From Hyphomonadaceae bacterium (GTDB lineage Bacteria; Pseudomonadota; Alphaproteobacteria; Caulobacterales; Hyphomonadaceae), in NCBI GenBank assembly GCA_030697555.1, contig JAUYPV010000074.1, forward strand, positions 1 through 64,000: a stretch of 64,000 nucleotides of DNA, written 5' to 3'. Positions 32,129 through 41,305 of this stretch are shown here, one piece after another; position 1 is the first letter of the stretch; the number at the start of each line of letters is the position of its first letter. The notes under the pieces were generated by a model. The model saw only the letters and a list, made by a program, of their open reading frames with translations, was not told the origin of the DNA and did no database searches. The position numbers and the translations under genes were made by a program.

Positions 32129-32806
32129 TCAGCCGTCGAGATCTTTCCGCGCCGCGGCGAAAACCGAATGGAACATCTCCTCGGTCAGCCGGCCGGTGTT
32201 CGTGTTGTAGCGGCTGCAGTGGTAGCTGTCGTGGAGCACCAGCGGACCGCGCGGACTGCTCAAGACGTGGCGGCGGTTGTGGCCGAAAACTGCGACGGTA
32301 GGTTTGGCGCCGAGGGCACGCACGGTTGAATCGTGGGCGATGCGGCCGAGGGCGATCAGTACTTTCAGGTCAGGCAGGGCGTTGATGCGCGAGACCAGGA
32401 ACTGTCGGCAGTTCAGGATTTCCGCGCCGGTTGGCTTGTTCTCGGGTGGCACGCAGCGGACGGCGTTGGAGATCAGCGCGTCTTTGAGCTGGAGGCCGTC
32501 GTCGGGCCTTGCCTGGTAGGTCCCCGTCGAGAAGCCGAACTTCTTCAGCGTCGAATAGAGAAGGTCGCCGGCATAATCGCCGGTGAAGGGGCGGCCAGTG
32601 CGGTTGGCGCCCTGCAGGCCGGGGGCGAGGCCGACGATCAGCAAACGGCCGGAGGTGTCGCCGAACGAGGCGACGGGCGCGTTGAACCAGTCCGGATGCG
32701 CCTTGGCGTTGGTGGTACGGAAATCAAACAGGCGGGGGCAGAGAGGGCAGTCGAGGGGGGCTTCCGGCGGCGCTTTTGCCTGCGCTGCTTTGATCCCCGT
32801 CGGCAT
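32129..32806 (-). CDS. Uracil-DNA glycosylase family 5 (UDGb-like)
   Basis: Base-excision repair enzyme, 225 residues. An N-terminal CPLCPRL motif contributes to the Fe-S cluster cysteines. Motif A is GLAPGLQGANRTGRPFTGDY, lacking the polar Asp/Asn of UDG families 1 and 4 as is typical of family 5. Motif B is HDSYHCSRYNTNTGRL near the C-terminus. UDGb enzymes remove uracil, hypoxanthine and xanthine from DNA. Its start overlaps the NYN gene stop by one base (TGATG). Confidence 0.88.
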   Translation of the reverse strand: MPTGIKAAQAKAPPEAPLDCPLCPRLFDFRTTNAKAHPDWFNAPVASFGDTSGRLLIVGLAPGLQGANRTGRPFTGDYAGDLLYSTLKKFGFSTGTYQARPDDGLQLKDALISNAVRCVPPENKPTGAEILNCRQFLVSRINALPDLKVLIALGRIAHDSTVRALGAKPTVAVFGHNRRHVLSSPRGPLVLHDSYHCSRYNTNTGRLTEEMFHSVFAAARKDLDG

Positions 32807-33408
32807 CAGTCTTCCTCTTCGTCGTCCTCGTCGTTGGCGGCTCCGGCATGCGCCGAGGCCATCTGCATCTGCGGCTGGCGTGGCGGACGCCCCACGAGTT
32901 CGGCGAGGTCCGCCAGCTCGATAAAGGTGTCGGCCGCCCGCCGCAACTCGTCCGCGATCATCGGCGGCGACGTCTTCACCGTGGACACCACCGACACCCG
33001 GACGCCCCTTTCCTGTACTGCCTGCACCAGCCGGGTCAAATCCCCGTCGCCTGAGAACAGGACGACATGGTCGACGTGGGCGGAGAGGTTGAGCATGTCG
33101 ACCGTGATCTCGACGTCCATGTCGCCCTTCACCCGGCGGCGGCCGGAAGCGTCGGTGAACTCCTTGGCCGGTTTGGTCACCACCTTGAAGCCATTGTACT
33201 GGAGCCAGTCGACCAGTGGGCGGATAGGCGAATAGTCCTCGTTCTCGATGAGCGCGGTGTAATAATAGGCCCGGACGAGCTGTCCCCGCCTGCGGAACTC
33301 CTCGAGCAGCTTGCGATAATCGACCTCGACCCCAAGGTTTTTGCCTGCGGAATAAAGGTTCGCGCCGTCGATGAAGAGGGCAAGGCGCTCGGTCTTGTAG
33401 AAAGCCAT
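32806..33408 (-). CDS. NYN-domain protein (LabA/DUF88-like, putative RNase)
   Basis: A 200-residue PIN-like NYN domain. Conserved acidic residues are seen in LALFIDGANLYSAG, KGDMDVEITVDMLNL and VVLFSGDGDLTRLVQAV, arranged to bind Mg2+ as in RNases of this superfamily. The C-terminus is a poly-acidic tail (DEDDEEED). It is the first gene of a three-gene unit with UDG and VOC. The RNA or DNA target is unknown. Confidence 0.88.
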   Translation of the reverse strand: MAFYKTERLALFIDGANLYSAGKNLGVEVDYRKLLEEFRRRGQLVRAYYYTALIENEDYSPIRPLVDWLQYNGFKVVTKPAKEFTDASGRRRVKGDMDVEITVDMLNLSAHVDHVVLFSGDGDLTRLVQAVQERGVRVSVVSTVKTSPPMIADELRRAADTFIELADLAELVGRPPRQPQMQMASAHAGAANDEDDEEED

Positions 33409-33641
33409 GGTTTAACCCTGCGGGAGCAGCCCTCCGCCGGCTCGGGCAGGCCCGTCCGGTCGATCCTGTCTTGGCGATATTGGCCGGTATCGGAGGTCGG
33501 CAATGGGGTGTTCATGCGGGCCTGAACGCCGCGTCCGGGCCTGATTTGGCCGGGTTCGGGGCTGAAATCAGTGTTCCGCAGGCTTATGTTGCGATAGCGA
33601 ACCTGTTCCTGTAAGAACCACGGTCCCCAAAGGAGACTCGA

Positions 33642-33992
33642 ATGGCGCGTGTGACGGTTGAAGACTGCGTGGAAAAGGTGCCGAACCGGTTCCAGCTCGT
33701 GCTTCTGGCGTCGCATCGTGCGCGCGTCATCCGGCAGGGCGCTCCGATCACCATCGACCGTGACAACGACAAGGACCCGGTTGTGGCCCTTCGCGAGATC
33801 GCCGACGAAACGGTGGACCTGGAAACGATCCGCGACAGCCTGGTGGCGGAACTGCAGGAAGTCCGCCCGAACGAAGAAGCCGAACGCGAAGCAGACAAGC
33901 GCGCTCTGACCGCGGCGCCTGCTTCTTCGGAAGAGGAAGTTCTCAAGGCTTACCAGGTCGAGCTGGAGTCGGCGCGCGAAGAGCGCTTCTGA
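33642..33992 (+). CDS. rpoZ: RNA polymerase omega subunit
   Basis: A 116-residue small subunit that helps assemble beta' into RNA polymerase. It has the family block [19 protein letters not shown] and the binding motif [18 protein letters not shown]. An AAGGAGA ribosome site lies 5 nt before ATG. As usual it is directly followed by the RSH gene (26 nt gap), linking the ppGpp-responsive polymerase subunit to ppGpp metabolism. Confidence 0.97.
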   Translation: MARVTVEDCVEKVPNRFQLVLLASHRARVIRQGAPITIDRDNDKDPVVALREIADETVDLETIRDSLVAELQEVRPNEEAEREADKRALTAAPASSEEEVLKAYQVELESAREERF

Positions 33993-34018
33993 CGCGCCCT
34001 AGCTTAAGGGCTTGAACC

Positions 34019-36250
34019 ATGGGCCAGCCGTCGAACGTGGCCCCCTTCAAGAAGACAGAGAAGGCTGCGGCCGTCGCGAAGCCGCGCGCGCGCTTTCTGC
34101 GTCAGTACGAACTCGTCGAGAAGGTAAAAGCCTACCAGCCTGACGCCGACGAAGAGGCGCTGGGCGCCGCTTACGTGTTCGCGGTCATGAAGCATGGCGA
34201 GCAGAAGCGCCATTCGGGCGACCCGTACTTCGCGCACCCGGTGGCGGTGGCCGGCCTGCTGACCGACCTCAAGCTCGACCAGGCGACGATCATGGCCGGG
34301 TTGCTGCACGACGTGGTCGAAGACTGCGACGTGAAGATCCCCGAGATCAAGAAACTGTTCGGCAAGGAAGTGGCCGAGCTGGTCGACGGCGTCACCAAGC
34401 TGCCGAAGATGAAAGAGGACGAGGGCGTGACGCGCGCCCAGCAGCAGGCGGAAAACTTCCAGAAGTTCATCCTCGCCACCACCAAAGACATCCGCGTGCT
34501 TCTCGTGAAGCTGGCTGACCGGCTGCACAACATGCGGACGATCGAGTTCATGCCGACGGACGAATCGCGCCTGCGTGTCTCTCGCGAGACGCTGGAGATC
34601 TATGCGCCGCTGGCGCGGCGGGTGGGCCTCTCGCTGTTCGCGGGCGAACTCGAGGATCTGGCGTTCAAGCAGGTGAACCCGGAAGCGTTCAGCGCGATCG
34701 TCAAGCGGCTTGAGGAGCTGGTGTCCGACGACACATCGGTGCTCGACCGCATCCGTTCGGACATCGAGACGGTGATGTCGGCGCGTGGCGTGAAGGGCGA
34801 GCTCGAAGGCCGGATGAAGCGGCCTTACTCGATCTGGCGGAAGCTTGAGACCAAGTCGATCTCGTTCAAGGATCTGGGCGATGTGTTCGCCTACCGGTTC
34901 ATCGTGCCGACGGCGGAGGAATGCTATCGCGCGATGGGCGCGGCGCACCAGCAATGGGCGGCCCTGTCTGAACGGTTCAAGGACTATATCTCCGTGCCGA
35001 AGCCGAACGGCTATCGGTCGCTGCACACCACCTTCCTCGGGCCAGGCAACAGGCGCGTCGAACTGCAGATCCGCACGGCGGAGATGGAAGCCATCGCCGA
35101 ACGCGGCGTGGCGGCGCACTGGAAATACAAGAACTCGCTATACGGATTCGACGCCGAAGCCGCGCGCGAGGCCGGCCTCGACGCCGAGGCGGAGCTGACC
35201 GCCTTCTCCGAAATGCTGAAGCATGGCGCGGAGCCCGAGGAGTTCCTCGAGCACGCCAAGCTGCAGATGTATCAGAACAGCGTGTTCGTGTTCACGCCGA
35301 AGGGCCAGCTTGTGCGCCTGCCAGCGGGATCGACCCCGCTGGACTTTGCCTATGCGGTCCACACGGAGATCGGCGACACGACCATCGGCGCACGCATCAA
35401 CGGACAGGAGCGTCCGCTGCGCACCGCGCTGGAGAATGGCGACCGCGTCGAGATCCTGCGCGGCAAGAAGCCTGCAGCGCAGCCGCACTGGGAGAGCCTT
35501 GCGGTGACAGGCCGCGCGCGGTCGGCGATCCGCCGGCTGACACGGTCGGCGGAGCGCGGTGAGTTCATCGCCATCGGCCAACGGTTGATCGAGCACGCGC
35601 TGCGCCGCATCGGGCTGGAGCCGAGCGAAGTCGACCAGCAGGAAATGACCGAGCGGACTGGCTTCGAGAGGGCGGACATGCTGGCCGAAGCGATCGGCCG
35701 CGGGCGCTTGTCGACGGCGGACATGTTGGAGAAGGCGTTCCCGGGCCTGGAAGATCCTGGCCGCTCCGCCGAGCACAATCCCGATGTCGACGCGCCGAGC
35801 CTGATCGCCGGTGGCGAGATGACGGCGGGTGTGACCATGCACCTGGCCGAATGCTGCTCGCCGCTCCCGGGCGACCGCATCGTCGGCGTGCTGATCCCGG
35901 AGAAGGGGATCGAGGTGCATGTGATCGACTGCGCGCGCCTTGCCGAATACGAAGGCGTCGCCGACCGCTGGATCGACCTGCGCTGGAAGCCGAAGGCTGA
36001 CAGCGAGGTGAAGGCGGTGGGCCGCATCCACGTCACCACGGCGAACCGCCGCGGGGCTCTGGCGCTGCTGGCCAAGACGGTGTCGGACGCGCAGGGCAAT
36101 ATCATCAACGTGAAGACGTTGAAGCGCTCGCCAGACTTCTTCGATTTCGAGTTCGACGTGGAGGTCGAGAGCAACCGGCGGCTGACGCAGATCGTAGCGG
36201 CGCTGAGGGCGCTGGCCGTGGTGGATTCGGCGGAGCGTATTAAAGGATGA
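34019..36250 (+). CDS. spoT: Bifunctional (p)ppGpp synthetase/hydrolase (RSH)
   Basis: Stringent-response enzyme making and degrading (p)ppGpp; 743 residues, full length. The HD hydrolase domain has LLHDVVEDC with His97-Asp98. The synthetase domain contains RFKDYISVPKPNGYRSLHT (about 320-338). A TGS domain (VFVFTPKGQLVRLPAGST) is followed by a helical/zinc-finger region with ECCSPLPGD and a C-terminal ACT domain. Both enzymatic halves look intact, as expected for an alphaproteobacterial single RSH (Rsh/SpoT). It follows rpoZ and overlaps a small gene by four nt. Confidence 0.96.
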   Translation: MGQPSNVAPFKKTEKAAAVAKPRARFLRQYELVEKVKAYQPDADEEALGAAYVFAVMKHGEQKRHSGDPYFAHPVAVAGLLTDLKLDQATIMAGLLHDVVEDCDVKIPEIKKLFGKEVAELVDGVTKLPKMKEDEGVTRAQQQAENFQKFILATTKDIRVLLVKLADRLHNMRTIEFMPTDESRLRVSRETLEIYAPLARRVGLSLFAGELEDLAFKQVNPEAFSAIVKRLEELVSDDTSVLDRIRSDIETVMSARGVKGELEGRMKRPYSIWRKLETKSISFKDLGDVFAYRFIVPTAEECYRAMGAAHQQWAALSERFKDYISVPKPNGYRSLHTTFLGPGNRRVELQIRTAEMEAIAERGVAAHWKYKNSLYGFDAEAAREAGLDAEAELTAFSEMLKHGAEPEEFLEHAKLQMYQNSVFVFTPKGQLVRLPAGSTPLDFAYAVHTEIGDTTIGARINGQERPLRTALENGDRVEILRGKKPAAQPHWESLAVTGRARSAIRRLTRSAERGEFIAIGQRLIEHALRRIGLEPSEVDQQEMTERTGFERADMLAEAIGRGRLSTADMLEKAFPGLEDPGRSAEHNPDVDAPSLIAGGEMTAGVTMHLAECCSPLPGDRIVGVLIPEKGIEVHVIDCARLAEYEGVADRWIDLRWKPKADSEVKAVGRIHVTTANRRGALALLAKTVSDAQGNIINVKTLKRSPDFFDFEFDVEVESNRRLTQIVAALRALAVVDSAERIKG

Positions 36251-36453
36251 TACAGGCGGCGGAAATCGAGGAAGGCGTGGGGTGCTGGACTTCGATATCT
36301 GCGAAAGACGCGCTGAAACTGCCGCGCAATACATTTCTCCGGTGTCCGCTGTGTGGGGAGCGCGTTTCCGTGCACAAGGCCGGTCGCGATGGCTCCGCAC
36401 CGGATCACTTCGAGCACTGGCCGAATAGTGGCGGGTGCGGGGTCACCGATTGA
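36247..36453 (+). CDS. Small Cys/His-rich putative zinc-binding protein
   Basis: A 68-residue open frame whose ATG overlaps the RSH stop (ATGA). It contains [20 protein letters not shown] and GGCG, giving four Cys (13, 33, 36, 64) and three His that could bind zinc. The similarity to short alphaproteobacterial proteins with a CPxCG...HFEH pattern is my recollection, not a search. The tight overlap and coding-like composition favour a real gene. Its function is unknown. It precedes pyrE by 31 nt. Confidence 0.6.
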   Translation: MIQAAEIEEGVGCWTSISAKDALKLPRNTFLRCPLCGERVSVHKAGRDGSAPDHFEHWPNSGGCGVTD

Positions 36454-36484
36454 GCCCGCGCCTCAGAGGCGCTACAGCGAGCGC

Positions 36485-37069
36485 ATGAACACGCAAGACG
36501 TACTCGATGAGTTCCGCAAAGTCGGCGCCCTGCTGGAGGGGCATTTCATCCTGTCCTCGGGGCGGCGGAGCCCGGTGTTCTTGCAGAAGGCGCTGGTGTT
36601 TTCGCATCCACAGACGACGGAGCGGTTGTGCGCAGCTCTGGCGCGGAAGCTGGAGGGCGTGTTCGGCAAGATCGACGTGGTGGTCGGCCCCGCCGTCGGC
36701 GGTCTGATCCCGGGATATGAGACGGCGCGGGCGCTGGGCTGCCGCTCGATCTACACCGAGCGCGAAGGCGGCGTGATGAGCCTGCGGCGCGGATTCACGG
36801 TTGATCCCAAGGAGCGCGTGGTGATCGTCGAGGATATCGTGACGACGGGCATTTCGATGCGCGAGACTCTGGAAGCGTTGAAGGGTGCAGGGGCCAATGT
36901 GATCGGCGCGGCTTGCATCGTCGATCGCGCGAACGGCAAGGCGGATGTGGGCGGGCTGAAGCTGGTATCGCTCGCGGCGGTGGATTTCCCGGACTATGAC
37001 GCTAACGATCTGCCGCCGGAGCTGGCGAAGCTTCCTGCGGTGAAGCCGGGTTCTCGGGGGCTGAAATAA
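36485..37069 (+). CDS. pyrE: Orotate phosphoribosyltransferase
   Basis: Fifth step of de novo UMP synthesis, transferring phosphoribosyl from PRPP to orotate. The 194-residue protein has [21 protein letters not shown], the substrate-binding [19 protein letters not shown], and the PRPP loop [21 protein letters not shown]. The start is ATG at 36485; an upstream in-frame ATG at 36353 would give an unsupported 44-residue extension overlapping the small gene. Its stop overlaps the pdxJ start by one base (TAATG). Confidence 0.96.
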   Translation: MNTQDVLDEFRKVGALLEGHFILSSGRRSPVFLQKALVFSHPQTTERLCAALARKLEGVFGKIDVVVGPAVGGLIPGYETARALGCRSIYTEREGGVMSLRRGFTVDPKERVVIVEDIVTTGISMRETLEALKGAGANVIGAACIVDRANGKADVGGLKLVSLAAVDFPDYDANDLPPELAKLPAVKPGSRGLK

Positions 37070-37815
37070 TGGAACGTGCTCGGCTTGGCGTAAACATCGA
37101 CCACGTCGCGACCATACGCAACGCGCGGGGCGGCTCGCATCCCGAGCCGGCGAAGGCGGCGGCGATTGCACAGGCGGCGGGCGCGGACGGCATCACCATC
37201 CACCTGCGCGAGGACCGGCGGCATATCCGCGACAACGATCTTGAGGCGGTGCGCAAGACGGTGAAGCTGCCGATCAACCTCGAGATGGCGACGACGGACG
37301 AGATGCTCTCCATCGCGCTGGCGTTCAAGCCGCACGCGGCGTGCCTGGTGCCGGAGAAGCGCGAGGAGCGGACAACCGAAGGTGGGCTCGACGTCGCGCG
37401 CCTGCACGATCAGGTGGAGCCGTATGTAAAAAAGCTGCGCGACGCCAAGATCCGCGTCTCGCTGTTCATCGAACCGAGCAAGGTGCAGGTCGCGGTGGCC
37501 GAGGCGATCGGCGCGCCGGTGGTGGAGCTGCATACGGGCAAGTATGTTGAGCTGGTGTTTGCCGGCGACAAGTCGGGCGCGGCGGAGGAGCTGAAACGGC
37601 TACGCGAGGCGGCGGAGCATGGCGCGGCGCGTGGGATCGAGATCCATGCGGGGCACGGGCTCACCTACGACACGGTGCGGCCGGTGGCGGCGATCGCGCA
37701 GGTGAAGGAGCTGAACATCGGACACTTCATCATGGGCGAAGCGCTGTTCGTCGGGCTGGAAGCCGCGGTGAAGCGGATGCGCCAGGAGATCGATGCGGCG
37801 CGTGGGGCCGCATGA
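37069..37815 (+). CDS. pdxJ: Pyridoxine 5'-phosphate synthase
   Basis: Final step of DXP-dependent vitamin B6 synthesis. The 248-residue TIM barrel has [20 protein letters not shown] at the N-terminus, [30 protein letters not shown] and [13 protein letters not shown], all characteristic. It overlaps pyrE by one base and acpS by four (ATGA). Confidence 0.98.
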   Translation: MERARLGVNIDHVATIRNARGGSHPEPAKAAAIAQAAGADGITIHLREDRRHIRDNDLEAVRKTVKLPINLEMATTDEMLSIALAFKPHAACLVPEKREERTTEGGLDVARLHDQVEPYVKKLRDAKIRVSLFIEPSKVQVAVAEAIGAPVVELHTGKYVELVFAGDKSGAAEELKRLREAAEHGAARGIEIHAGHGLTYDTVRPVAAIAQVKELNIGHFIMGEALFVGLEAAVKRMRQEIDAARGAA

Positions 37816-38225
37816 TCATCGGGCTCGGCCAGGACATGTGCGATATCCGGCGGATCGAAAAGTCGCTGGAGCGGTTCGGCGAACGGTTCACCAATCGCGT
37901 GTTCACCGAGGTCGAGCGGCGGACGGCTGACCGACGCAAGCAGCGCGCGGCGACCTATGCAAAGCGCTTCGCGGCGAAGGAAGCCTGCGCTAAGGCGCTG
38001 GGTACGGGCGTGCCGAGGCGTGGCGTTCATTGGCAGCATATGGGCGTCGTCAACCTGCCGAGCGGCAAGCCGACATTCGCGCTGACGGGCGGCGCGGCGG
38101 AGCGTCTGGCGAAGCTGACGCCACCGGGCATGACGTGCGTGATCCACCTAACCATCACGGACGAGTATCCTTACGCGCAAGCGCAGGTGATCATCGAGGC
38201 GCTGCCCTCCGCGGTGGGCGCGTGA
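37812..38225 (+). CDS. acpS: Holo-[acyl-carrier-protein] synthase
   Basis: Transfers 4'-phosphopantetheine from CoA to ACP. At 137 residues it has the Mg-binding motif [20 protein letters not shown] at the N-terminus and [15 protein letters not shown] with the conserved Lys-Glu. Translationally coupled to pdxJ and to rnc, which starts with GTG inside its stop (GTGA). No signal peptidase gene lies between acpS and rnc, unlike in many alphaproteobacteria. Confidence 0.96.
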   Translation: MIIGLGQDMCDIRRIEKSLERFGERFTNRVFTEVERRTADRRKQRAATYAKRFAAKEACAKALGTGVPRRGVHWQHMGVVNLPSGKPTFALTGGAAERLAKLTPPGMTCVIHLTITDEYPYAQAQVIIEALPSAVGA

Positions 38226-38983
38226 CCAAGCCGAATTCCAGCCACACAGGGAAGCGCAGGCGCAACCGCGCGCGGGGCGAGCCAGCGCCGTCGCTGACCA
38301 AAGAGCTGCGCGCTGCTTGCGAGGAAGCGGTCGGCCACAAGTTCAAGGAGCCGATCCTGCTCGATCGGGCCATGACCCACCGCAGCGCGGCACAAGGCAA
38401 GGCGGCCGAGTGGAGCAACGAACGGCTCGAATTCCTGGGTGATCGCGTGCTGGGCCTCGTGATCGTCGAGGCGCTGATGGAGCGATTTCCGACGTCGCGC
38501 GAGGGCGAGCTGGCGCCGCGCCTCAATGCGCTGGTGAGCCGCGAGACGTGCGCTGTGATCGGAGCAGAGATCGGGCTGGGCAAGTTCCTGATCGTGGACC
38601 GGTCGGAACGGTCGACGGGCGGAGCGAACAAGCCGTCGCTGCTGGCGAACGCGGCGGAGGCGGTGATCGGGGCGGTCTATATGGACGCGGGGCTGCCAGC
38701 TGCGCGAAAATTCATCCTGAAGCACTGGGCGGATATGCTGAAGGCGGCGGCGGAGAAGCCGCGCGATCCCAAATCCACGCTGCAGGAATGGGTGCAGGCC
38801 AAGGGCCTGCCGACACCGAGCTATCGCCATGACTCGCGCGAAGGCCCCGATCATGCGCCTGTGTTCACCGCGACGGTGCATGTACAGGACAGATCTCCCG
38901 CCACGGGAACCGGTCCATCGAAACAGGATGCTGAGCGCGAGGCGGCAAAGGCCATGCTCGCCGCCATCGGAGGGCAGTCATGA
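38222..38983 (+). CDS. rnc: Ribonuclease III
   Basis: Double-strand RNA endonuclease for rRNA and mRNA processing, 253 residues. The catalytic domain has the signature [16 protein letters not shown] with the acidic pair, and [17 protein letters not shown]. The C-terminal dsRNA-binding domain runs from [14 protein letters not shown] to [14 protein letters not shown]. The GTG start at 38222 overlaps the acpS stop; an ATG far upstream in the same frame would lie inside acpS and is not plausible. A basic N-terminal extension (KRRRNRARG) is unusual but short. Confidence 0.95.
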   Translation: MTKPNSSHTGKRRRNRARGEPAPSLTKELRAACEEAVGHKFKEPILLDRAMTHRSAAQGKAAEWSNERLEFLGDRVLGLVIVEALMERFPTSREGELAPRLNALVSRETCAVIGAEIGLGKFLIVDRSERSTGGANKPSLLANAAEAVIGAVYMDAGLPAARKFILKHWADMLKAAAEKPRDPKSTLQEWVQAKGLPTPSYRHDSREGPDHAPVFTATVHVQDRSPATGTGPSKQDAEREAAKAMLAAIGGQS

Positions 38984-39921
38984 TCATCGAGACGCGCGCG
39001 GGCTTCGCCGCGATCATTGGAGCGCCCAACGCCGGGAAATCCACGCTGGTGAACCGGCTGGTCGGATCGAAGGTTTCGATCGTCACCCATAAGGTGCAGA
39101 CGACGCGCTTTCCGGTGCGGGGCGTGATGATGCGCCACCAGGCGCAGGTCATACTGGTCGATACGCCCGGTATCTTCGCGCCGAAGCGGCGGCTGGATCG
39201 CGCCATGGTGCAGTCGGCCTGGGAGGGAGCGACCGATGCGGATGCGGTGGTACACCTGATCGACGCGCGCCACTGGACCGGCGCGGCGACCAAACCGGAG
39301 GGCCCGGACGAATATGAAGGACCGGACGAGGACGAGGCGATCATCTCCCGGCTGAAGCAGCTTGGGACAAAAGCGATCCTCGCGCTCAACAAGATCGACC
39401 TGGTGGAGCGCCCGGCGCTTCTGGCGGCGGCGAAGACGCTGTTCGACATGGGCGTCTATTCCGACGTGCTGATGATCTCGGGCCTCAATGGCGACGGCAT
39501 CGACCAGCTGGCCGACATGCTGGCGTCGAAAATGCCGCTCGGGCCGTATCTTTTCCCCGAAGACCAGGCGGCGGACATCCCGGTGCGGCTGCTGGCGGCG
39601 GAGGTCACGCGCGAGAAGCTGATGCTGCGGCTTCACCAGGAACTCCCGTACCAGCTCACGGTCGAGACCGAGACGTGGGAAGCGCACAAGAACGGCGCGG
39701 TGAAGATCGAGCAGATGATCCACGTCTCGCGCGAGGGTCATCGCAGTATCGTGCTGGGCAAGGGCGGTCAGACGATCAAGGAGATCGGCATGGCGTCGCG
39801 CAAGGAGCTGGCGAGCATCCTTGGCCGGCCGGTCCACCTGTTCCTGCGCGTTAAGGTCTCGGAGCGCTGGCAGGAGAGCCGCGAGCGCTTTTCAGCGCTG
39901 GGGCTCGACTTCGACGCCTAG
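38980..39921 (+). CDS. era: GTPase Era
   Basis: Ribosome-assembly GTPase binding 16S rRNA 3' end, 313 residues. G1 is GAPNAGKSTLVNRL, G2 region is KVQTTRFPVRG, G3 is DTPGIF, G4 is LNKIDL, and the C-terminal KH domain carries IVLGKGGQTIKEIGMASR. In the G1-G3 linker there is a short acidic insert (GPDEYEGPDEDEA). It overlaps rnc by four nt and ends the rpoZ-era operon. The usual next gene recO is not here. Confidence 0.97.
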   Translation: MIIETRAGFAAIIGAPNAGKSTLVNRLVGSKVSIVTHKVQTTRFPVRGVMMRHQAQVILVDTPGIFAPKRRLDRAMVQSAWEGATDADAVVHLIDARHWTGAATKPEGPDEYEGPDEDEAIISRLKQLGTKAILALNKIDLVERPALLAAAKTLFDMGVYSDVLMISGLNGDGIDQLADMLASKMPLGPYLFPEDQAADIPVRLLAAEVTREKLMLRLHQELPYQLTVETETWEAHKNGAVKIEQMIHVSREGHRSIVLGKGGQTIKEIGMASRKELASILGRPVHLFLRVKVSERWQESRERFSALGLDFDA

Positions 39922-40021
39922 CCAAAAGCTAACGGCCGCATGCGATTTGCCCAGGTCTGGGTGAACACCGTTTTCATGATTTGCCGGTAATCTTTGTTGG
40001 TTAAGGCTTCGGGGAACAGCC

Positions 40022-40405
40022 ATGTCTGGCGGCAGCAAACAGATGGGCGTGAAGGACCTACGCGCCCAGTTCGGGACGTCGGGTGGAAAGCCCATGCGCG
40101 TTCCGGCCGAGATCAAGGCGCCGCCGCTGCGTCCGAAACAGAAGGACAGATCGGACGAGCAAGCCGAGAAGGCCGAGAAGATGGCGCAGATCCATCACCA
40201 GACGTCGCTGTTGTCGCGCAATCCGAAGAACGACCGCTCGAAGCCGTTCAAGGAAAAGAAGAAGACGGGCATCCTGCTCCAGCTTCTCGTCGTCGTGCTG
40301 CTGGCAGGCGGCGGCGCCTATCTCGTTGATCCGAGCATTGCGTCGAACATCGACCTGCAGCCGGCGAAAGACTGGATCGACCAGCAGATCGCGTCGTTCG
40401 ACTAA
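40022..40405 (+). CDS. Hypothetical single-pass membrane protein
   Basis: A 127-residue protein with no recognised domain. The first ~80 residues are hydrophilic and highly charged (EKAEKMAQ; FKEKKK), then one membrane segment (GILLQLLVVVLLAGGGAYLV, about 83-102) and a short C-terminal tail. The positive side before the helix suggests the N-terminus is cytosolic. It lies 100 nt after era and its last bases overlap the convergent sulfotransferase gene by four nt. Confidence 0.7.
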   Translation: MSGGSKQMGVKDLRAQFGTSGGKPMRVPAEIKAPPLRPKQKDRSDEQAEKAEKMAQIHHQTSLLSRNPKNDRSKPFKEKKKTGILLQLLVVVLLAGGGAYLVDPSIASNIDLQPAKDWIDQQIASFD

Positions 40406-41193
40406 CGCGGCCCGTAGCCGAGCAGTTCGCGCAGGCCTGGCGCGGCGTAGTTCACCAGCCGCTTCTGTACATCGGGAAGTTCGTCGGGCAGCTCGAGAGC
40501 ATCCGCCTGCAGGTTTTCGCGGGCAGTGGCGCTCTGCTTGCGGTCCGAGCCGACGCGGACGCGCTCACGCCAGTCGGCGGGGACGTCAATTCCGCAGGCA
40601 TGGAAGAGGCGGGCGAAATAGAGTTCGGATTCCTTCGAGTCCAGCTTCTTCAGATGCGCGACCATTTCCTCGTAGCGGATGAGAAAGGTCGTCGTGCCGA
40701 GCCAGGCGGCGGCATTGAAGCGGAAAATCTCTTCCATGTTCGGCGCTTTGCCGTGAATGCCGAAGATCATCATGTTGAGGATGTCGTTGACGTCGGCGCC
40801 GCCCCTCTTGAGGTTCTCGGTCATGCCGTCGAAGTTTTCCGAAAGGAAGAAGCGCGCGCGGGCAAGCACCCAATCATAGGGGTCTCGCACCATCAGGATG
40901 TGGCGCGTGCGACGCGTCAGGATGGCGCTGTCGTCGCTGAAAAGCAGGTGGCCCCAGCTCAGCATCGGCTTGTCGGGAGAAAGGGCGTGCCCGTGCTGGC
41001 GCAGCAGCGGGATCTGGATGAAGGCGGTGTGATACTGCTGGGGGACAGGCACGAACATCCGCATTACGTTGCGGACGAGGTGCGTGCCGCATTTCGGCAC
41101 CGAGTTCAAGAAAATCGGATGCTTCAGGGGCGCCTGGGCGAACTCGGCGTTGCGCTCGTTGAGATTGTCGGCGCGCATCGTGATGCGGGGCAA
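40402..41193 (-). CDS. Sulfotransferase-domain protein
   Basis: Predicted PAPS-dependent sulfotransferase, 263 residues. The 5'-phosphosulfate loop is in PIFLNSVPKCGTHLVRNVMR near residue 25 and the 3'-phosphate motif in ILMVRDPYDWVLARARFF near residue 100. Its acceptor is unknown. The start is a TTG with GGAG about 10 nt upstream; an ATG five codons later lacks a ribosome site. It is transcribed in the same direction as the two TonB receptors upstream, but a terminator separates it from them. Confidence 0.83.
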   Translation of the reverse strand: MPRITMRADNLNERNAEFAQAPLKHPIFLNSVPKCGTHLVRNVMRMFVPVPQQYHTAFIQIPLLRQHGHALSPDKPMLSWGHLLFSDDSAILTRRTRHILMVRDPYDWVLARARFFLSENFDGMTENLKRGGADVNDILNMMIFGIHGKAPNMEEIFRFNAAAWLGTTTFLIRYEEMVAHLKKLDSKESELYFARLFHACGIDVPADWRERVRVGSDRKQSATARENLQADALELPDELPDVQKRLVNYAAPGLRELLGYGPR

Positions 41194-41255
41194 GGGCGGT
41201 CTCCGGATGGCTTCCTGCCAGTCTAGCCGTTGATTTCCTTGCCCGCAAAAGAAAG

Positions 41256-41277
41256 AGGCGGCGGATCGCTCCGCCGC
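41256..41277 (-). terminator. Terminator after first TonB receptor of the pair
   Basis: A 9-bp perfect stem (GGCGGCGGA / TCCGCCGCC) with a TCGC loop is followed on minus by TTTCTTTT. The same stem and loop recur at 44512-44533 behind the paralogous receptor. Confidence 0.85.
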
Positions 41278-41305
41278 CCCTCGAAGGCCTCTCCCTCTCG
41301 AAATG

